Source: Myxococcales bacterium
GTDB lineage: Bacteria; Myxococcota_A; Polyangia; Polyangiales; Polyangiaceae
Assembly (NCBI GenBank): GCA_020430845.1
Contig: JAGQJA010000191.1
Location: forward strand, 1-43,549
Direction of reading: 5' to 3'
Length of the DNA stretch: 43,549 nucleotides
The notes beneath the pieces are model-generated. The model was not told where the DNA came from. It worked only from the letters and a program-made list of their open reading frames with translations, and searched no databases. The position numbers and the translations under genes were made by a program. Positions 31,677 to 39,437 of the stretch are shown piece by piece. Numbering within the stretch: position 1 is the stretch's first letter; each line of letters begins with the position of its first letter.

Positions 31677-33551
31677 TCAGCGAACCGGCGGGATGTACTT
31701 GGTGCCGTCGCCGCCCGCGGCGCTCGCACCGTAGTCCATCGTGTCGTCGAGGCAGGGCTTGCCCGCGCCGCACGCGCCGCAGTCGTCACCCACGCACTTC
31801 GCGCTGTCCGGATCGTCGGGGCACGTCGGCGGGCCCTGGCAGATGGGACCACCCACGCTGCCGCCGGCGCCACCGCCCGAGGACGACCCGGTGCCGTTGC
31901 CACCGCCGCCGCCGTTGCCAGCGCCGCCGCCCGCGCCGCCACCCGACGAGGAGCCGGAGGCGTTGCCGTCGTTGCCGCTGGAGCTGCCACCGCTGGAGCT
32001 CGCGCCGCCGCTGCCACCGGGCTTGCCGATGCAGGAGCCGCCCTCACCACCGGAGCCGTCCGCGCCGCTCGAGCCGCTCGAGCCGGAAGAGGCGCCCGAG
32101 CTGCCGCTCGAGCTCGCGCCGCCCACGCCGGAGCTACCGCCCGACGAAGAGCCGCTGGTCGTGCCGTCCGAGCCGGAGCTCGAGCCGCCCGAAGAGGCGC
32201 CCGAAGAGCCGCTCGACGTCCCGCTCGAGCCCGAAGAGGCGCCCGAAGAGCCGCTCGACGTCCCGCTCGAGCCCGAAGAGGTGCCCGAAGAGCCGCTCGA
32301 CGTCCCGCTCGAGCCCGAAGAGGAGCTCGTGGTGCCGTCGGAGCCGGAGCTCGAGCCACCCGAGGAGCCGCTGGAGCCGCTCGAGCCAGAGGAGCCGCTC
32401 GAGCCGGAGGAGCCGCTCGAGCCAGGCGTGCCCGCGCCGGAGCCGCCGCTGTTGTCGTCGTCCTCACCGCCGGTGCCCGGAGGCGCCGAGGGGATGCACG
32501 AGCCGGGGCCGCCAGGACCCGAGGAGGTGCCGCCCGAGCTCATGCCGCCCGAGCTGTTGCCGTCGGAGCCGCCGCTCGACGAGCCGCCGCCGGGGCCGCC
32601 GCTCGTGGTGCCGCCCGAGCTGTTGCCGCCCGACGAAGAGCCGGTGCCGCCGCCGTCGGGGAGGGTGCCGCCGCCGCCCGCGTCGCTGCCGCCCGCGGTG
32701 CCGGCGTCGAGCGCCTTGCCACCGCCGCCGTAGCCGCCGCTCGAGGAGCCGCTGCCCCAACCGCCGCCGCCGCCGCTCGACGAGCCGCCCCAGCCACCGC
32801 CGCCGCTGGAGCTACCGCCCCAACCCTTGGTGTTGAGCGAGCCGTTCGACGCGCACGCGCCGGTCGCCGACGCGATCCACTTGGAGAAGTTGTCGACGCG
32901 CGCGACGTGGAGCATGCCCGACTTGGTGCCGAGGCCGGACACGACGCCGACGATGTCGCCGGTCGACGGATCGAAGACCGCGCCGCCGGTGTCGAGCTCC
33001 TCACCCTTGGGGAAGGGCGTGAGGTAGTTGAGGCGGAAGCCCTTCTCGGCGCCCTGCGTGAGGACGGCGTCGTTCACGAGGAACTCGCCGTTCTTGCGGT
33101 GCAGACGGGCGCCCGTCACGCCGTTGCAGTAGATGCGCTTGGCGACCTTGGCGTACTTCGTGAGCTTGATCGGCGCGTCGAGCGCGATGAGCGCGACGTC
33201 GCTGTGCTCGGGCCGCGACCAGCTCTTGTTGAAGTCCTTCCAGCCGCCGGTGACCGCCTGGACGCCGTTGGCCTTCTGACCGCCGGCGTGGGGCGCCGTG
33301 ATCGTGAAGCCCTTCGCTCCAGCGGTGCAGTGACCCGCGGTGAGGACCAGGCGGGGCCCGATCAGCGTCCCGGAGCACTTGGCGCCCGTGGGCGACCCGC
33401 TCTCCCCGGTGAGCGCCACTTCGACGCTGGAGACGCGCACGTTCTCGCCCGCTTGCTGCTTCTCGAATTCCGCTGAGGTGCTGCACGCAAACGAAGCGGC
33501 AACACAACCGGCAACGGCAATCACGGCGAGCACTCGTCCTTGTCCACGCAT
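31677..33551 (-). CDS. Trypsin-fold protease-like protein with Thr at the nucleophile position and Gly/Ser-rich tail
   Basis: 624 residues from ATG 33551 with ribosome site GGAG upstream. An N-terminal signal (Cys23 possibly lipidated, though its FAC box is weak) is followed by a trypsin-like domain (about residues 36-230): TAGHC with His74, SDVALIALD with Asp118, and ELDTGGAVFD where GDSGGP is expected. The codon at 32988-32990 is ACC, so residue 188 is Thr, not Ser. The domain ends with VGVVSGLG. From residue about 240 to 560 there is a Gly/Ser/Asp-rich region with repeats, and the last 60 residues hold clustered cysteines. Perhaps a non-catalytic or Thr-dependent surface protein. The opposite strand is open over 1.8 kb, but only as a codon-bias shadow. 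Confidence 0.88.
   Translation of the reverse strand: MRGQGRVLAVIAVAGCVAASFACSTSAEFEKQQAGENVRVSSVEVALTGESGSPTGAKCSGTLIGPRLVLTAGHCTAGAKGFTITAPHAGGQKANGVQAVTGGWKDFNKSWSRPEHSDVALIALDAPIKLTKYAKVAKRIYCNGVTGARLHRKNGEFLVNDAVLTQGAEKGFRLNYLTPFPKGEELDTGGAVFDPSTGDIVGVVSGLGTKSGMLHVARVDNFSKWIASATGACASNGSLNTKGWGGSSSGGGGWGGSSSGGGGGWGSGSSSGGYGGGGKALDAGTAGGSDAGGGGTLPDGGGTGSSSGGNSSGGTTSGGPGGGSSSGGSDGNSSGGMSSGGTSSGPGGPGSCIPSAPPGTGGEDDDNSGGSGAGTPGSSGSSGSSGSSGSSGSSGSSGGSSSGSDGTTSSSSGSSGTSSGSSGTSSGSSGTSSGSSGASSGSSGTSSGSSGASSGGSSSGSDGTTSGSSSGGSSGVGGASSSGSSGASSGSSGSSGADGSGGEGGSCIGKPGGSGGASSSGGSSSGNDGNASGSSSGGGAGGGAGNGGGGGNGTGSSSGGGAGGSVGGPICQGPPTCPDDPDSAKCVGDDCGACGAGKPCLDDTMDYGASAAGGDGTKYIPPVR
32194..32319 (-). repeat. 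Three 42-bp tandem repeats inside the Ser/Gly-rich region
   Basis: Units at 32194-32235, 32236-32277 and 32278-32319 are nearly identical; the third has GTG for GCG. Each encodes a 14-residue block of Ser/Gly with one Thr and one Ala or Thr (SGTSSGSSGASSGS type). In frame, so copy number can change without frameshift. Less exact Ser/Gly repeats flank them. Confidence 0.9.
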
Positions 33552-33887
33552 GTCTTTTTCTCCGGCTGGCTCCGTCGGGTCCTTTTGCACGTGCGGGGCC
33601 AACCCGAGCCGTGGCGACCTCGGAGCGCTTTCAGCGGAAAAGACGCAGGACTTTCGGGGTGACGATGTAGGACACGGCCGCGAGGGTGGATGCCTTCGGC
33701 CCGCAGGGCTGGATCAACGATCCGCCACGAGTCCAGACCCATGGGTGGAAAAGTGCGATATCAGCGGACATTTCCACGCAACGGCACCTCCGCGAAATGC
33801 CGGTGAGTGATTGCATGTGGACCGCAATTTTCGCTCGCCTTCTCTCCTTCTTTCCTCGGCACCATCGTTGCTGAAGAATAGAAAACG
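33552..33887. promoter_or_regulatory. Divergent intergenic region with a 7-bp inverted repeat
   Basis: This 336-bp stretch lies between the protease-like gene (minus) and the first CxxCH lipoprotein (plus) and contains no convincing gene. It is less GC-rich than its surroundings near 33780-33887. A perfect inverted repeat GTGGAAA (33745-33751) / TTTCCAC (33771-33777) surrounds a GATATC palindrome (33757-33762), a possible operator. A weaker ATTGC/GCAAT pair lies at 33810-33828. No clear -35/-10 pair could be assigned. Confidence 0.4.
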
Positions 33888-35387
33888 ATGAGAGCCTCCT
33901 TCGCGCTTGGGGTCACGCTGTCGCTCGCCACACTCGTCGCCGCATGCGGTGACGGCTTCCTCGGCTTCGGTTCCCGGGACACCGACTCCGAAGACAACGC
34001 GACGCGGGCAAAAGGAGAGCTGCCGCCGGAGCCCAACGAGGACGTCCGCGACAACGCGGCCTCCGAGGCCCTGCCCAACCCCCTCGCCGGCTTCCCGAAG
34101 GGCTCTCAGCAGCTGTCGATCGTCTGCGGCCGCGGCAAGAACAACGCGGTCACCGCGGGCCTCTGCAAGAACCCGTCGATCACCGGCGTCGTCGAGCTGC
34201 AGAACGCCGTCGGCCTCAAGTGGGCCGACCGCAGCGCCAACGGACGCAACGGCGCGAACGGCAACCCCGCCTTCGCCCTGCTGGCCCACTCCTCTTCTCT
34301 CATCGCGCACGACGTCTCCGCGCTGAACCCGCGCGCCCTCGTCTTCACGTCGGCCAACGGCGCGCCGAACCGGACGCCCGGCTTCGTCGCGATGGGCTTC
34401 GCCCGCGGCGAGACGTTCGCCGAGCTCGTCGCGCACGACCGCAACACGAACGAGATCCGCTTCTACCTCGTCGTCTTCGAGCCGGCGTGCTCACCCAACT
34501 GCTCGATCGGCGACATGGTGACGCCCGCCGTCGAGACCGGCTGGAAGAGCTGGTCGCTCTACGACGAGGAGGACCTCAAGAACACCATCCTCGACTGCCG
34601 CCACTGCCACGAGCCCAAGGCGGGCGGGCCACGCTTCTTGCGCATGCAGGAGCTCAAGGATCCGTGGACGCACTGGATGCGAAACGATCGCCCCGGCGGC
34701 GTGGCGCTCTTCCTCGACTTCCTCCGCGCGCACACCGACAAAGAAGACTACGGCGGCATCCCCGCGCCCATCCTCCAAGACGCCGACGGGCGCGCGCTCG
34801 AGGACCTCGTGGTCGGCAACGGCTTCGGCACGCAGCCCAACGGCTTCGACAGCCGGAGGATCGAGGACGAGGTGAAGGCCAGCGCCTCGGGCCAGCCCAA
34901 CGTCAACGTCCCCGCCGGCACGAGCTCGAGCTGGCAGCGCCTCTACGACGCCGCCGTGCGCGGCGAGTTCATCCCGCCGCCCTACCACGACGTGAAGGTC
35001 ACCGATCCCGACAAGCTCCGCTTCGCGCAGGACGCGTACGCCGACTTCAAGAACGGCGTGATCCCGGCGACGGCGATGCCCGACATCCGCAAGATCTTCC
35101 TCGACGAGGCGCTGGCCGACATGAGCCTTCGCCCCAAGAAGAACGCGACCGGCCGCGAGATCCTCGTGCACATGTGTCAGCAGTGCCACCACCCGGGGCT
35201 CGATCAGTCGATCAGCCGCGCGCGCTTCGACACGACCAAGCTCGACTCGATGTCGCGCGCCGAGAAGGAGGCCGCCATCGCGCGCATGCTCCTCCCGCCC
35301 AGCGACATCGGCGCGATGCCCCCGCGCATCATGCGCGCCATCCCGCCCGAGGATCTCCAGAAGGCGATCGCGGAGCTCCGCAAGTAG
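33888..35387 (+). CDS. CxxCH-type (di-haem) cytochrome-like lipoprotein, copy 1
   Basis: 499 residues. A lipoprotein signal ends at LVAAC (Cys20). Two c-type haem motifs are present: CRHCH at residues 237-241 and CQQCH at 430-434. Conserved blocks shared with the next gene include EALPNPLAGFPKGSQQL, GANGNPAFA-LAHSSSLIAHD, PRFLRMQEL, DPWTHWMRNDRPGG and MPPRIMRAIPPE. The C-terminal CQQCH segment with R-x-M-L-L-P-P-S-D-I-G-x-M-P-P is typical of small cytochrome c domains. Family unnamed to me. It would be placed on the periplasmic side as an electron carrier or a haem enzyme. Two extra cysteine pairs (VCGRG-x5-LC and ACSPNC) could be disulfides. Confidence 0.85.
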   Translation: MRASFALGVTLSLATLVAACGDGFLGFGSRDTDSEDNATRAKGELPPEPNEDVRDNAASEALPNPLAGFPKGSQQLSIVCGRGKNNAVTAGLCKNPSITGVVELQNAVGLKWADRSANGRNGANGNPAFALLAHSSSLIAHDVSALNPRALVFTSANGAPNRTPGFVAMGFARGETFAELVAHDRNTNEIRFYLVVFEPACSPNCSIGDMVTPAVETGWKSWSLYDEEDLKNTILDCRHCHEPKAGGPRFLRMQELKDPWTHWMRNDRPGGVALFLDFLRAHTDKEDYGGIPAPILQDADGRALEDLVVGNGFGTQPNGFDSRRIEDEVKASASGQPNVNVPAGTSSSWQRLYDAAVRGEFIPPPYHDVKVTDPDKLRFAQDAYADFKNGVIPATAMPDIRKIFLDEALADMSLRPKKNATGREILVHMCQQCHHPGLDQSISRARFDTTKLDSMSRAEKEAAIARMLLPPSDIGAMPPRIMRAIPPEDLQKAIAELRK

Positions 35388-35575
35388 GTCGCCTGGATCG
35401 GCGCCGCGACGGGCCGAGGGCTGCGAGGCTCGGACCGCGGCGCTCCGATCCGCGGGCGCACCGGCGACGACGGCCCGCGATTTCCGCCGCGAGCGGACCC
35501 ATCCAGCGCAGGCGCACGCCGAGGGCCTCGCCCGAGTACGTGTATGTAGCGCGATGTGAGCAGCACGCGGTCGGC

Positions 35576-35595
35576 ACCCCACTTGCTGTTGGGGT
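35576..35595 (+). promoter_or_regulatory. Hairpin covering the ribosome-site region of copy 2
   Basis: ACCCCA (35576-35581) and TGGGGT (35590-35595) form a perfect 6-bp stem with an 8-nt loop, ending 3 nt before ATG 35599. The only purine-rich stretch upstream of the start, GGGG, lies in the stem, so translation could be held down by this structure. Confidence 0.4.
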
Positions 35596-35598
35596 CGC

Positions 35599-37074
35599 AT
35601 GCGACTTCGTCCTGCGCTCGCGCTGCTCGCCGTCTCTGTTGCCGCTCTCGCGAGCGCGTGCGGCGACGGGACCGATCTCTCCAAGGGGCCCGGCTACAAG
35701 ATCGGCGAGGCGCCGACGCCGCCGAACGAGGACGTGCGCGACCAAGCGCCCTCCGAGGCGCTGCCCAACCCGCTCGCCGGCTTCCCGCGCGGGAGCCAGC
35801 AGCTCGCCGTGGTGTGCGGGCGCGGTCGCAACGACGGGGTCTCGCGCGGCCTCTGCGCAAACCCGAGCATCGGCTCGATCGTCGACCTGCAGGGCGCCGT
35901 CGGCCTCCGCTTCGCCGATCGCAGCGCGCGCGGCCGCAACGGAGCGAACGGCAACCCCGCGTTCGCGATGCTCGCCCACTCGTCCTCGCTCATCGCGCAC
36001 GACGTCTCGGCGCTCAACCCTCGCGCCATCGTCTTCACCTCGGCCAACGGCACGCCGCAGCAGACGCCAGGCTTCGTCGCGATGGGGTTCGCGCGGGGCG
36101 AGACGTTCGTCGAGCTCGTCGCCCACGATCGCACGACGAACAAGCTCACGTTCTACCTCGTGGTCTTCGAGCCCTCGTGCGGCGAGGACTGCACCGTGGG
36201 AGACATGGTGACGCCCGCGGTCGAGAAGGGATGGAAGAGCTGGTCGCTCTACGACGACGAGGACCTCAAGAACACCATCCTCGACTGCCGTCACTGCCAC
36301 GAGCCCAAGGCAGGCGGTCCACGCTTCTTGCGAATGCAGGAGCTGCAGGATCCGTGGACGCACTGGATGCGAAACGATCGGCCCGGCGGCGTGGCGCTGT
36401 TCCTCGACTTCCTCCGGGCGCACTCCGACACGGAGGACTACGCCGGCATCCCGGCGCCCATCCTGCAAGACGCCGACGGACGCGCGCTCGAGGATCTCGT
36501 CGTGGGCAACGGCTTCGACGAGCAGCCGAACATGTTCGACAGCCGCACGATCGAGAACGAGGTGCGCGCGAGCGCCCCGGCGCAGCCCGCCGACAACACC
36601 GTCCCCGGCAGGAGCCGTACGTGGGAAGCCCTCTACGAGCGGGCCGTGCGCGGCGAGGTGATCCCGCCCCCGTACCACGACGTCAAGGTGACCGACCCCG
36701 ACAAGCTCCGCTTCGCGCAGGACGCATACGCCGACTTCAAGGCGGGGCGCATCCCGGCGTCGGCGGTGCCCGACATCCGCAAGATCTTCCTCGACGCGGC
36801 GCTGCCCGGCATGAGCCTGCGACCCAAGGAGGGAGCCACGGGCCGCGAGGTGCTGACGCACATGTGCCAGCAGTGCCACCACCCGGGCCTCGATCAGTCG
36901 ATCAGCCGCGCGCGCTTCGACGTGACCAAGCTCGACTCGATGGACCGCGCGACGAAGGACCGCGCCATCGCGCGCATGCTCCTGCCGCCGAGCGACATCG
37001 GCCACATGCCCCCGCGCATCATGCGCGCCATCCCGCCCGAGGCCCTCGCGCGCGCCGTCGAAGCGCTCCGATGA
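35599..37074 (+). CDS. CxxCH-type (di-haem) cytochrome-like lipoprotein, copy 2
   Basis: 491 residues, a tandem paralogue of the gene at 33888; by eye about four of five residues match over the aligned length, with few gaps outside the signal peptide and linker. A lipoprotein signal ends at ASAC (Cys21). Haem motifs CRHCH at residues 230-234 and CQQCH at 423-427 keep the same spacing as in copy 1. Both copies keep VTPAVE-GWKSWSLYD-EDLKNTILD before the first haem. Each gene has its own upstream region (211 bp between them), so they may be expressed separately. Confidence 0.85.
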   Translation: MRLRPALALLAVSVAALASACGDGTDLSKGPGYKIGEAPTPPNEDVRDQAPSEALPNPLAGFPRGSQQLAVVCGRGRNDGVSRGLCANPSIGSIVDLQGAVGLRFADRSARGRNGANGNPAFAMLAHSSSLIAHDVSALNPRAIVFTSANGTPQQTPGFVAMGFARGETFVELVAHDRTTNKLTFYLVVFEPSCGEDCTVGDMVTPAVEKGWKSWSLYDDEDLKNTILDCRHCHEPKAGGPRFLRMQELQDPWTHWMRNDRPGGVALFLDFLRAHSDTEDYAGIPAPILQDADGRALEDLVVGNGFDEQPNMFDSRTIENEVRASAPAQPADNTVPGRSRTWEALYERAVRGEVIPPPYHDVKVTDPDKLRFAQDAYADFKAGRIPASAVPDIRKIFLDAALPGMSLRPKEGATGREVLTHMCQQCHHPGLDQSISRARFDVTKLDSMDRATKDRAIARMLLPPSDIGHMPPRIMRAIPPEALARAVEALR

Positions 37075-37117
37075 CGCGAGAGGCGACCTGGCGCTCGCCG
37101 CGGACCGCGGGAACGGC

Positions 37118-38410
37118 TCAGCGCGCCGTCTTGCGGACGCCGCCCTCCCAGCTCCAGTAGAGGTACGTGCTGTCGATGGCCACGCCCCACGCGCCGGTCT
37201 GCCCTTCGGCGACGCGCTTGACGCCCTGGCCGAGCGTCGTCGCCGTCATGATGGTGCCGTCCCCCGAGTTGGCCCACCACAGCGACGCGCCGTCGACGGC
37301 GAGACAACGTGGGTTCTTCTGGCCCGTGACGATCGTGTCGGTGACCCCACGATCGCCGTCGGCGTGCCGGATGAGGCCGCGGTTGAAATTTGTATAGTAC
37401 ACATCGCGCGGAGACGTGCCGCCGGCGCCCCAGGGTGCGTCTGCGTTGTTGATGGCCTGGAAACGCGCGCCCGAGGTCACGTCGACGATGCGCACGCCGC
37501 TGGCCCCGGGCTCGCCGACGAACATCGACTTGCCCGTCTGCATCCAACGGAGGCACCCGGCGGCCGCGGAGGCGACGTCGGACGGGGACGCGCCGTCTGC
37601 GGCGGCCGCGCGCCGGAGCTGTCCCTTCGCCGTCCAGTAGACGTTCGCCGCGTCGGCCTCGAGGCCCGCGACCGGCACCTGCTCGGAGCGGACGATGACC
37701 CTCGCGCCCGTCCCGTCCGTGGCCGCCCGCGTCACGTTGCCGCGCACGTCGAGCCAGAAGAGCGCGCCCGCCGCGACCGCGACGTCGACGATGTCGGACG
37801 CGCTGACGACGTCGCAGACGGCTCCGGCCGAGCAGGGGGGCGGGGCCGCCACATCGGGCGATGCGCCCGCGTCGGTGGTGACCGAGCCGAGCGCCTCCTC
37901 GCCGCACCCCTCGGCCTTGGTGCACAGCGACGGGTCGGCGATCGTCGCGGGCTTGCAGGCCCCGCGGACGCACGTCTCGGTCGGGCCGCACGCGACGCCG
38001 TTGCACGCGGCCGACATGAAGATCGGCAGCGTGAGGTTCTCGTGAGGGACGTAGCGCAGCGAGCGACGCGCCACGATGCACCCCGGTCCGAAGGTGGGCG
38101 CGACGCACTCCGCGGGGTCGCGCCCGAACCCGAGCACGACGCGCACTGCGACGGCGTCGTCCTTCTCGCCGCTCGGCACGACGACGATCTTGCCGATGCG
38201 CGCGACGGCGCCCGGCGTGCACGCCGTGGTCTGGGCCGTGGCGGGTCGCCCGTCGAGCCCGTCGAGCGTCCCGATCGTCAGGCTCGTGCCCTTGACGTCG
38301 GGGCACTTCACGTCCGTGGTGACGTCGACGGTGATCTGCGTCGCGTCGCGACACGACGCCAGCGGCAGTAGGCAGAGCGCGGCGAGGACGACCGCGCGGG
38401 CACAGGACAT
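37118..38410 (-). CDS. Lipoprotein: shared N-terminal domain plus propeller-like C-terminus
   Basis: 430 residues. A lipoprotein signal ends at PLASC (Cys20). Residues about 21-150 are homologous to the N-terminal domain of the Cys-rich protein at 28315 (same cysteine pattern, LRYV and VVPSG blocks). After an Ala/Thr/Asp linker, residues about 190-430 contain repeated blades of the type A-x-x-V-Y-W-x-x-K-G-x-L-R-R, GASLWWANSGDGTIMTA and STYLYWSWEGGVRKT, as in a six- or seven-bladed propeller of the DUF5050/NHL kind. No catalytic motif is seen. It converges with copy 2 of the cytochrome gene. Probably a surface-exposed binding protein; ligand unknown. Confidence 0.85.
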   Translation of the reverse strand: MSCARAVVLAALCLLPLASCRDATQITVDVTTDVKCPDVKGTSLTIGTLDGLDGRPATAQTTACTPGAVARIGKIVVVPSGEKDDAVAVRVVLGFGRDPAECVAPTFGPGCIVARRSLRYVPHENLTLPIFMSAACNGVACGPTETCVRGACKPATIADPSLCTKAEGCGEEALGSVTTDAGASPDVAAPPPCSAGAVCDVVSASDIVDVAVAAGALFWLDVRGNVTRAATDGTGARVIVRSEQVPVAGLEADAANVYWTAKGQLRRAAAADGASPSDVASAAAGCLRWMQTGKSMFVGEPGASGVRIVDVTSGARFQAINNADAPWGAGGTSPRDVYYTNFNRGLIRHADGDRGVTDTIVTGQKNPRCLAVDGASLWWANSGDGTIMTATTLGQGVKRVAEGQTGAWGVAIDSTYLYWSWEGGVRKTAR

Positions 38411-38527
38411 CGCCTACCATTGTCACCCGCCGGGCCCGCACATGGAAGCGGGGCGCGCGCGCGGGACGATCGCACGCAAAGTCGCGTACCATCGGCGCCG
38501 TCGCGCGGCCGCGACAGAGGAGGATCC

Positions 38528-39181
38528 ATGAACGAGGTCGGGAAGTGGTGGGTGTCGGGAGCGCTGATCCTCTCGGCTGCGGCGTCGGCCGCGTGTGACG
38601 ACAAGGCGAAGGACGCGCCGAAGCCCGCCGCGAGCGCCGCGAGCGCCGAGAGCGCCGCCGCGGCCGCGAGCACACCCCCGCCCGCAGCGTCGAGCGCCGC
38701 ACCGGCGGCCGAGGTGACCAAGCCCACGCACCCGTGCCCCAAGGGGTCGACGGGAGACGGTACGTTCGACAAGCCGTGCGAGGCGTCCGGAAAGGCGCGA
38801 CTCGTGACCGCGACGTGGAACGGGAAGATCTCCGAGAAGGGACCGACGTTCAAGATCGTCAACACCACCGACCTCGACGTCCTCTACGGAAAGATCGTCG
38901 TCTACTTCTACGACAAGGCCGGCAAGCCGCTGAAGGCGGGCGACAAGGACCACTTGTCGTGCGGCGGCAACATCTTCGCCGGGCCGCTCAAGCCCAAGGA
39001 GAAGGCGTTCCTCAACTTCTCTTGCGTGAAGAAGGACCACGTGCCCGAGGGCGCGACGGCGATCGAGGGCGAGCTCGAGATGATCGGCTTCCCGGGGGCC
39101 GACCCCAAGAAGTCCGACACGTACTGGCGCAACAAGGACCTCACGCCCGACGCGCGACCCAAGGGCGGACCCAAGAAGTAG
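38528..39181 (+). CDS. Small lipoprotein, unknown function
   Basis: 217 residues from ATG 38528, with an excellent ribosome site (GAGGAGG) 4-5 nt upstream. A lipoprotein signal ends at SAAC (Cys23), followed by a Lys/Asp then Ala/Ser/Pro linker to about residue 60. The C-terminal domain of about 150 residues (FKIVNTTDLDVLYGKIVVYFYDKAG, LSCGGNIFAGPLKPKEKAFLNFSC) has the strand pattern of an FxLYD-like immunoglobulin-type fold, with cysteines that could pair. The end is rich in Lys, Pro and Gly. No enzyme motif. It ends 44 bp before the cobalamin riboswitch. Confidence 0.85.
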   Translation: MNEVGKWWVSGALILSAAASAACDDKAKDAPKPAASAASAESAAAAASTPPPAASSAAPAAEVTKPTHPCPKGSTGDGTFDKPCEASGKARLVTATWNGKISEKGPTFKIVNTTDLDVLYGKIVVYFYDKAGKPLKAGDKDHLSCGGNIFAGPLKPKEKAFLNFSCVKKDHVPEGATAIEGELEMIGFPGADPKKSDTYWRNKDLTPDARPKGGPKK

Positions 39182-39224
39182 CGCGCGCCTTGCGCGGGGC
39201 AGGCGCCGAGACTATGACGGGCGG

Positions 39225-39390
39225 ACCGGTGGGAGATACGTCTCACCGGCGGTCGACGAAGGCGGGAAGTCGGTGCGAATCCGACGCGGTGCCGCCGCTG
39301 TAACCGGGGACTCTCCCACGCACTTTGCCACTCCGAAAAGGGGGAAGGCGCGCGGGAGGGGGTGAGCCGGGAGCCAGAAGACCTCTTCGT
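39225..39390 (+). promoter_or_regulatory. Cobalamin (B12) riboswitch
   Basis: A hairpin (CCGGTGGGAGA/TCTCACCGG, 39226-39250) leads into the conserved core GGCGGGAAGTCGGTGCGAAT, then CCGACG, GCCGCCGCTGTAACCGGGGA (39291-39310; B12-box CTGTAA), GCCACT (39327-39332), GGGGGAAGG and the closing GAGCCGGGAGCCAGAAGACC (39364-39383). All conserved elements come in the right order. CCTCTTC (39382-39388) is fully complementary to GAGGAGG (39427-39433), the ribosome site of the next gene, with one G-U pair. CCTCTTC can alternatively fold back on GAAG (39377-39380). This points to control of translation start. Confidence 0.93.
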
Positions 39391-39437
39391 CGAGCGAGCT
39401 CCACAGCGCCGCGCGGGCCACGCGGTGAGGAGGCCCG

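Noticed and set aside
32194-32319. CRISPR-like regular repeats.
   Set aside because: Units are adjacent with no spacers and are in frame within a coding region.
31674-33476. An open frame of about 600 codons on the plus strand opposite the protease-like gene, rich in Ala and Arg.
   Set aside because: High-GC codon use and the Gly/Ser repeats leave the opposite strand without stops; no domain, start signal or sensible composition.
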